Assembly: GCF_014644295.1 (NCBI RefSeq)
Contig: NZ_BMKK01000009.1
Coordinates: 204,829 to 268,828 of the forward strand
Direction: 5' to 3'
Source: Emticicia aquatilis
Lineage (GTDB): Bacteria > Bacteroidota > Bacteroidia > Cytophagales > Spirosomataceae
DNA: 64,000 nt
The position numbers and the translations under genes are program-made. Shown piece by piece: positions 61,519-64,000 of this stretch; the stretch's first letter is position 1, and every line of letters begins with the position of its first letter. A model generated the notes under the pieces. That model ran no database searches and had not been told where the DNA came from. It saw only the letters and a program-made list of their open reading frames with translations.

Positions 61519-62382
61519 CTATACAAAAATCATACTACCGATTCCGAAGAGCATAATGAGTTTGCAGACTTTGCTCAGAAACGTAAAATCACGGCGTTTA
61601 TCGGCCCAGTAAAGTTTATAAACAAACCACGAAAACGGAAATACACCTAAACTAAAAAGTGCAATAAGGTATTGATTATGAAGAGAATAAGCCATAATTA
61701 ACAGTATCATCACAAACGAAACAATAAAAATATAAAGCAGAATTTTGGTTTGTCTGATTCCCCAAATAATCGGAAGCGTTCGGCAACCGTAGCGGGCATC
61801 TCCCCTAATATCTTCCATATCTTTAATTATTTCTCGAATCAACGAAATAGAAAAAGCAAACAAGGCATAGATATTGACCAAAGCCACATTTTTTTGGTAA
61901 TAAACGCCCAAAATAACGAGCGAGAAGGCGGTCAGAAATGCTACTAAAAAATTACCAATAAAAGCCTTTCTTTTGAAGCGTTCGGAATAAAACCAAAGAG
62001 CCGAAATGGCCAGAAAATTAATTAGAAAAACCTTCAAACTCAAGAAAAACCCGATGGCCAAACCAATAAAATTAAGTATCTGATGAATCAGAATCGCACG
62101 TCGGCGTTTGATGATTTTACCAATTATTACCTCGTCGGGTTTATTGACTAAATCAATTTTTATATCAAAATAATCATTGATGATATAACCAGCCGCAGCA
62201 ATGCTGATGGTAGCGAATACGAGCAGAAACTGCTTAAAATCAAGCAGATAATCGAGCCAATTTTCTTTGGGGCCAATCAGAAAAATCCTGACCATGTATT
62301 GACTAAATATCACAATCAAGATATTTCGTGACCTTATCAGTCGAAAAAAGGCATTAAGGGTTGCGAAGGTTTTGGAATTCAT
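61519..62382 (-). CDS. UbiA-type prenyltransferase (geranylgeranylglycerol-phosphate type)
   Basis: 287 residues from ATG MNSKTFATLNAFF (a TTG three codons earlier is possible). Nine or so membrane helices; the two Asp-rich motifs are NDYFDIKIDLVNKPDEV and KDMEDIRGDARYGCRTLPI. This arrangement fits the group often annotated as digeranylgeranylglyceryl phosphate synthase in Bacteroidota, rather than heme or menaquinone enzymes, though the product is not proven. It transfers a prenyl chain to an acceptor in the membrane. Not adjacent to quinone-pathway genes. Confidence 0.85.
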   Translation of the reverse strand: MNSKTFATLNAFFRLIRSRNILIVIFSQYMVRIFLIGPKENWLDYLLDFKQFLLVFATISIAAAGYIINDYFDIKIDLVNKPDEVIIGKIIKRRRAILIHQILNFIGLAIGFFLSLKVFLINFLAISALWFYSERFKRKAFIGNFLVAFLTAFSLVILGVYYQKNVALVNIYALFAFSISLIREIIKDMEDIRGDARYGCRTLPIIWGIRQTKILLYIFIVSFVMILLIMAYSLHNQYLIALFSLGVFPFSWFVYKLYWADKRRDFTFLSKVCKLIMLFGIGSMIFV

Positions 62383-62556
62383 CGTATCCAAAACTACAAA
62401 ATTTTTAGGTCAATTGCAAGTTATGTTTTCCTAACATTGGCCGTTTTTTCGGTTATAGAAAATACTCTTTCAATAAATTCACAAATCCGTAATATGATTT
62501 TGAGACTTTTTCCAATTTTTTTTGTTGTACTATTAATAGCGGATTTTTCATTTAAA

Positions 62557-62672
62557 AAGCTATTAGTTATTAGCTGTTGGCTTTTAGCTTCATTAGACGA
62601 TTTTAGATTTAATTTGTGTCTGCAAAACAACCTGCTTTTCAAGCTAATTGCTAAAGGCTAATTGCTAAAAGC
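62557..62672. repeat. short-word repeats, family B, inverted pair
   Basis: AAGCTATTAGTTATTAGCTG then TTGGCTTTTAGCTT at 62557-62590, and AAGCTAATTGCTAAAGGCTA at 62641-62660; the latter words (AATTAGCAAT type) run in reverse. Lies in the UbiA-bshA spacer; a nearby open frame runs through it but is not protein-like. Confidence 0.6.
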
Positions 62673-62712
62673 ACTAAAAAAATCTTTCAAAAAAGTACAT
62701 TAAACCGCATCT

Positions 62713-63843
62713 ATGAAAATCGGAATTGTTTGTTATCCTACCTTTGGCGGAAGTGGCGTTGTGGCCACCGAACTCGGTAAGGGCCTTGCCAAAAATGGGC
62801 ATCAAGTACACTTTATTACTTATACTCAACCCGCTCGTCTGGATTTTTTCAACGAAAATATCTTTTACCATGAGGTAAATATTGCCAGCTATCCGCTGTT
62901 TCAATACCCGCCCTACGAGTCGGCTTTGGCAGGAAAAATGGTTGATGTAGTAAAGTACGAAAAACTTGATTTGCTGCACGTACATTACGCAATTCCGCAC
63001 GCAACTTCGGCTTTTTTGGCGAAACAAATCTTGAAATGTCATGGTATAAACATTCCTGTAATCACAACCTTACACGGAACTGATATTACGATTGTAGGAA
63101 AAGATGCTTCTCTTGCTCCAGTTGTTACGTTTAGTATCAATGAATCAGATGGCGTAACGACGGTTTCGGAAGATTTAAGAAAAGATACTTACGAAGCTTT
63201 TGAAATAAGAAAAGAAATTGAGGTGATTCCAAATTTTGTTGATTTGGAACGTTTCAAAAAGCAAAGAAAAGAGCATTTCAAACGCATTATTTGTCCGAAC
63301 GACGAAAAGTTGCTGGTTCATACATCCAACTTCCGAAAAGTTAAGCGTATCGAAGATATTATTCAAGTTTTTGCAAAACTGAAAAAACAAATCCCGAGTA
63401 AATTATTACTCGTGGGAGATGGCCCCGAACGTGGCCCAATGGAACAACTCAGCCGTGACATGAATCTGGGTGAAGATGTGCGTTTTGTAGGAAAACTTGA
63501 TGCCATCGAAGAGGTTTTATCAGTAGCCGATTTATTCTTGATGCCTTCCGAAAAAGAAAGTTTTGGATTAGCAGCCCTGGAAGCAATGGCTTGCGAAGTA
63601 CCTGTTATTTCATCAAATACTGGTGGTTTACCCGAACTAAACGTGCAAGGTGTTACAGGATTTTTGAGTAATGTGGGCGATGTAGATGATATGGTAAAAA
63701 ACGCAATTTATATTCTGCAAGACGAAAATTTACCGACTTTTAAAGCAAACGCTTTAGCTCGTGCTCAAGAATTTGATATTACGAATATTGTTCCGATGTA
63801 CGAACGTCATTACGAGAAAGTTTTAGAAGGGATGCTGGTTTAA
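62713..63843 (+). CDS. bshA: N-acetyl-alpha-D-glucosaminyl L-malate synthase
   Basis: 376 residues, GT4 glycosyltransferase. N-terminus MKIGIVCYPTFGGSGVVATE then LGKGLAKNGHQVHFITYTQP, HVHYAIPHATSAFLAKQI, and the C-terminal EKESFGLAALEAMACEVPVI (ExF..E donor motif) fit BshA. It makes GlcNAc-malate, first step of bacillithiol, the low-molecular-weight thiol used by many Bacteroidota and Firmicutes instead of glutathione. No other bsh gene is in the window. Confidence 0.92.
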   Translation: MKIGIVCYPTFGGSGVVATELGKGLAKNGHQVHFITYTQPARLDFFNENIFYHEVNIASYPLFQYPPYESALAGKMVDVVKYEKLDLLHVHYAIPHATSAFLAKQILKCHGINIPVITTLHGTDITIVGKDASLAPVVTFSINESDGVTTVSEDLRKDTYEAFEIRKEIEVIPNFVDLERFKKQRKEHFKRIICPNDEKLLVHTSNFRKVKRIEDIIQVFAKLKKQIPSKLLLVGDGPERGPMEQLSRDMNLGEDVRFVGKLDAIEEVLSVADLFLMPSEKESFGLAALEAMACEVPVISSNTGGLPELNVQGVTGFLSNVGDVDDMVKNAIYILQDENLPTFKANALARAQEFDITNIVPMYERHYEKVLEGMLV

Positions 63844-64000
63844 GCCCAAATAGTGTCTTAGAAAATTAATTTTGAGTAATTAAATTTTATGGTTCTTTGA
63901 CAATTTTTGTGGAGAAAAAGATATTATCAGACGTAGAGACGTTTCATGTGCCGAGCGAAGTAGGGTTGAACCCTATTAAGGCGAAATGGAGTTGTCCTTT

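Noticed and set aside
62437..62661. 74-codon plus-strand frame between UbiA and bshA
   Set aside because: It runs through the family-B word repeat, has no family features, and starts within the UbiA upstream spacer; likely an artefact.
1..64000. CRISPR array, tRNA, rRNA, insertion sequence or prophage
   Set aside because: No regular direct-repeat array, cloverleaf-like sequence, transposase or phage structural gene was found on reading the window; small RNAs cannot be excluded by eye.

Overview
The window is AT-rich DNA from a member of the Bacteroidota, most likely a Cytophagales/Spirosomaceae-type environmental bacterium. The placement rests on gene content: two SusC/SusD pairs, a DUF3127 protein, LTD and FlgD-like secreted proteins, a bacillithiol gene (bshA), an MgtC/SapB protein, a 7TMR-DISM histidine kinase, and promoters of the TAnnTTTG type. 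The genus is not proven. I see no rRNA, tRNA, CRISPR array, phage or insertion sequence. Most of the window is ordinary chromosome with short intergenic gaps and many hairpin terminators.

Layout. 1-7.4 kb: a YHYH-domain gene cut by the window edge, an HxlR regulator divergent from a small isomerase-like gene, then a minus-strand run of MORN-type lipoprotein, multicopper oxidase, class A beta-lactamase-like hydrolase, lamin-tail secreted protein and a Lys/Ala-rich protein. 7.5-13.7 kb: MgtC-like protein, small lipoproteins, PspC, IscA-type Fe-S protein, a YiiX/NlpC-type hydrolase and the Mla-type lipid transporter mlaE-mlaF-mlaD. 13.7-20.5 kb (minus strand): coiled-coil protein, aspS, glutaryl-CoA dehydrogenase, cupredoxin-like protein, Uma2 nuclease, lysA, DUF3127. 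20.6-23.9 kb: PhoD-like phosphatase and a redoxin, converging on a protein with cytochrome c and PHM-type copper monooxygenase domains. 23.9-35.4 kb: two SusCD outer-membrane uptake loci on the minus strand. 35.8-37.3 kb: an McrB-like ATPase whose McrC partner lies about 20 kb away at 56.2 kb. 37.4-47.3 kb: ATP-grasp, DoxX, YHS and LysE genes, a SpoU methyltransferase, pheS, a LytTR regulator, VanX-like dipeptidase, SpmA/SpmB-type membrane protein, and a histidine kinase/response regulator pair. 47.3-52.2 kb: two candidate small ORFs, a glutamate-synthase-like FMN protein, a 1-kb gap without a convincing gene, a small orphan protein, GNAT and nucleotidyltransferase. 52.3-56.1 kb: a secreted DUF1080/PA14 protein followed by a beta-propeller fused to an azurin domain. 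57.5-61.0 kb: GntP permease, RidA-like, VOC and D-threonine-aldolase-like genes, probably one catabolic unit. 61-64 kb: DUF2853, a UbiA prenyltransferase and bshA.

Four themes stand out. (1) Copper/redox proteins recur: multicopper oxidase, two cupredoxin domains, and a PHM-type monooxygenase with a full visible ligand set. (2) The McrBC parts are separated, each gene with its own regulatory surroundings. (3) Intergenic regions carry several families of short-word repeats (such as GAATGAGTGAATGATAG, AGCTATTAGCTGTTAG and GAGAATTGAGAATGGATAAT), most arranged as imperfect inverted pairs. (4) The LytTR gene is preceded by a cluster of TTTTACG boxes abutting a good Bacteroidota promoter. No obviously new multi-gene defence or mobile system is visible. 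The best candidates for undescribed biology are the 29-residue membrane ORF with its own terminator, the copper monooxygenase/redoxin pair, the propeller-azurin pair, and the repeat families.
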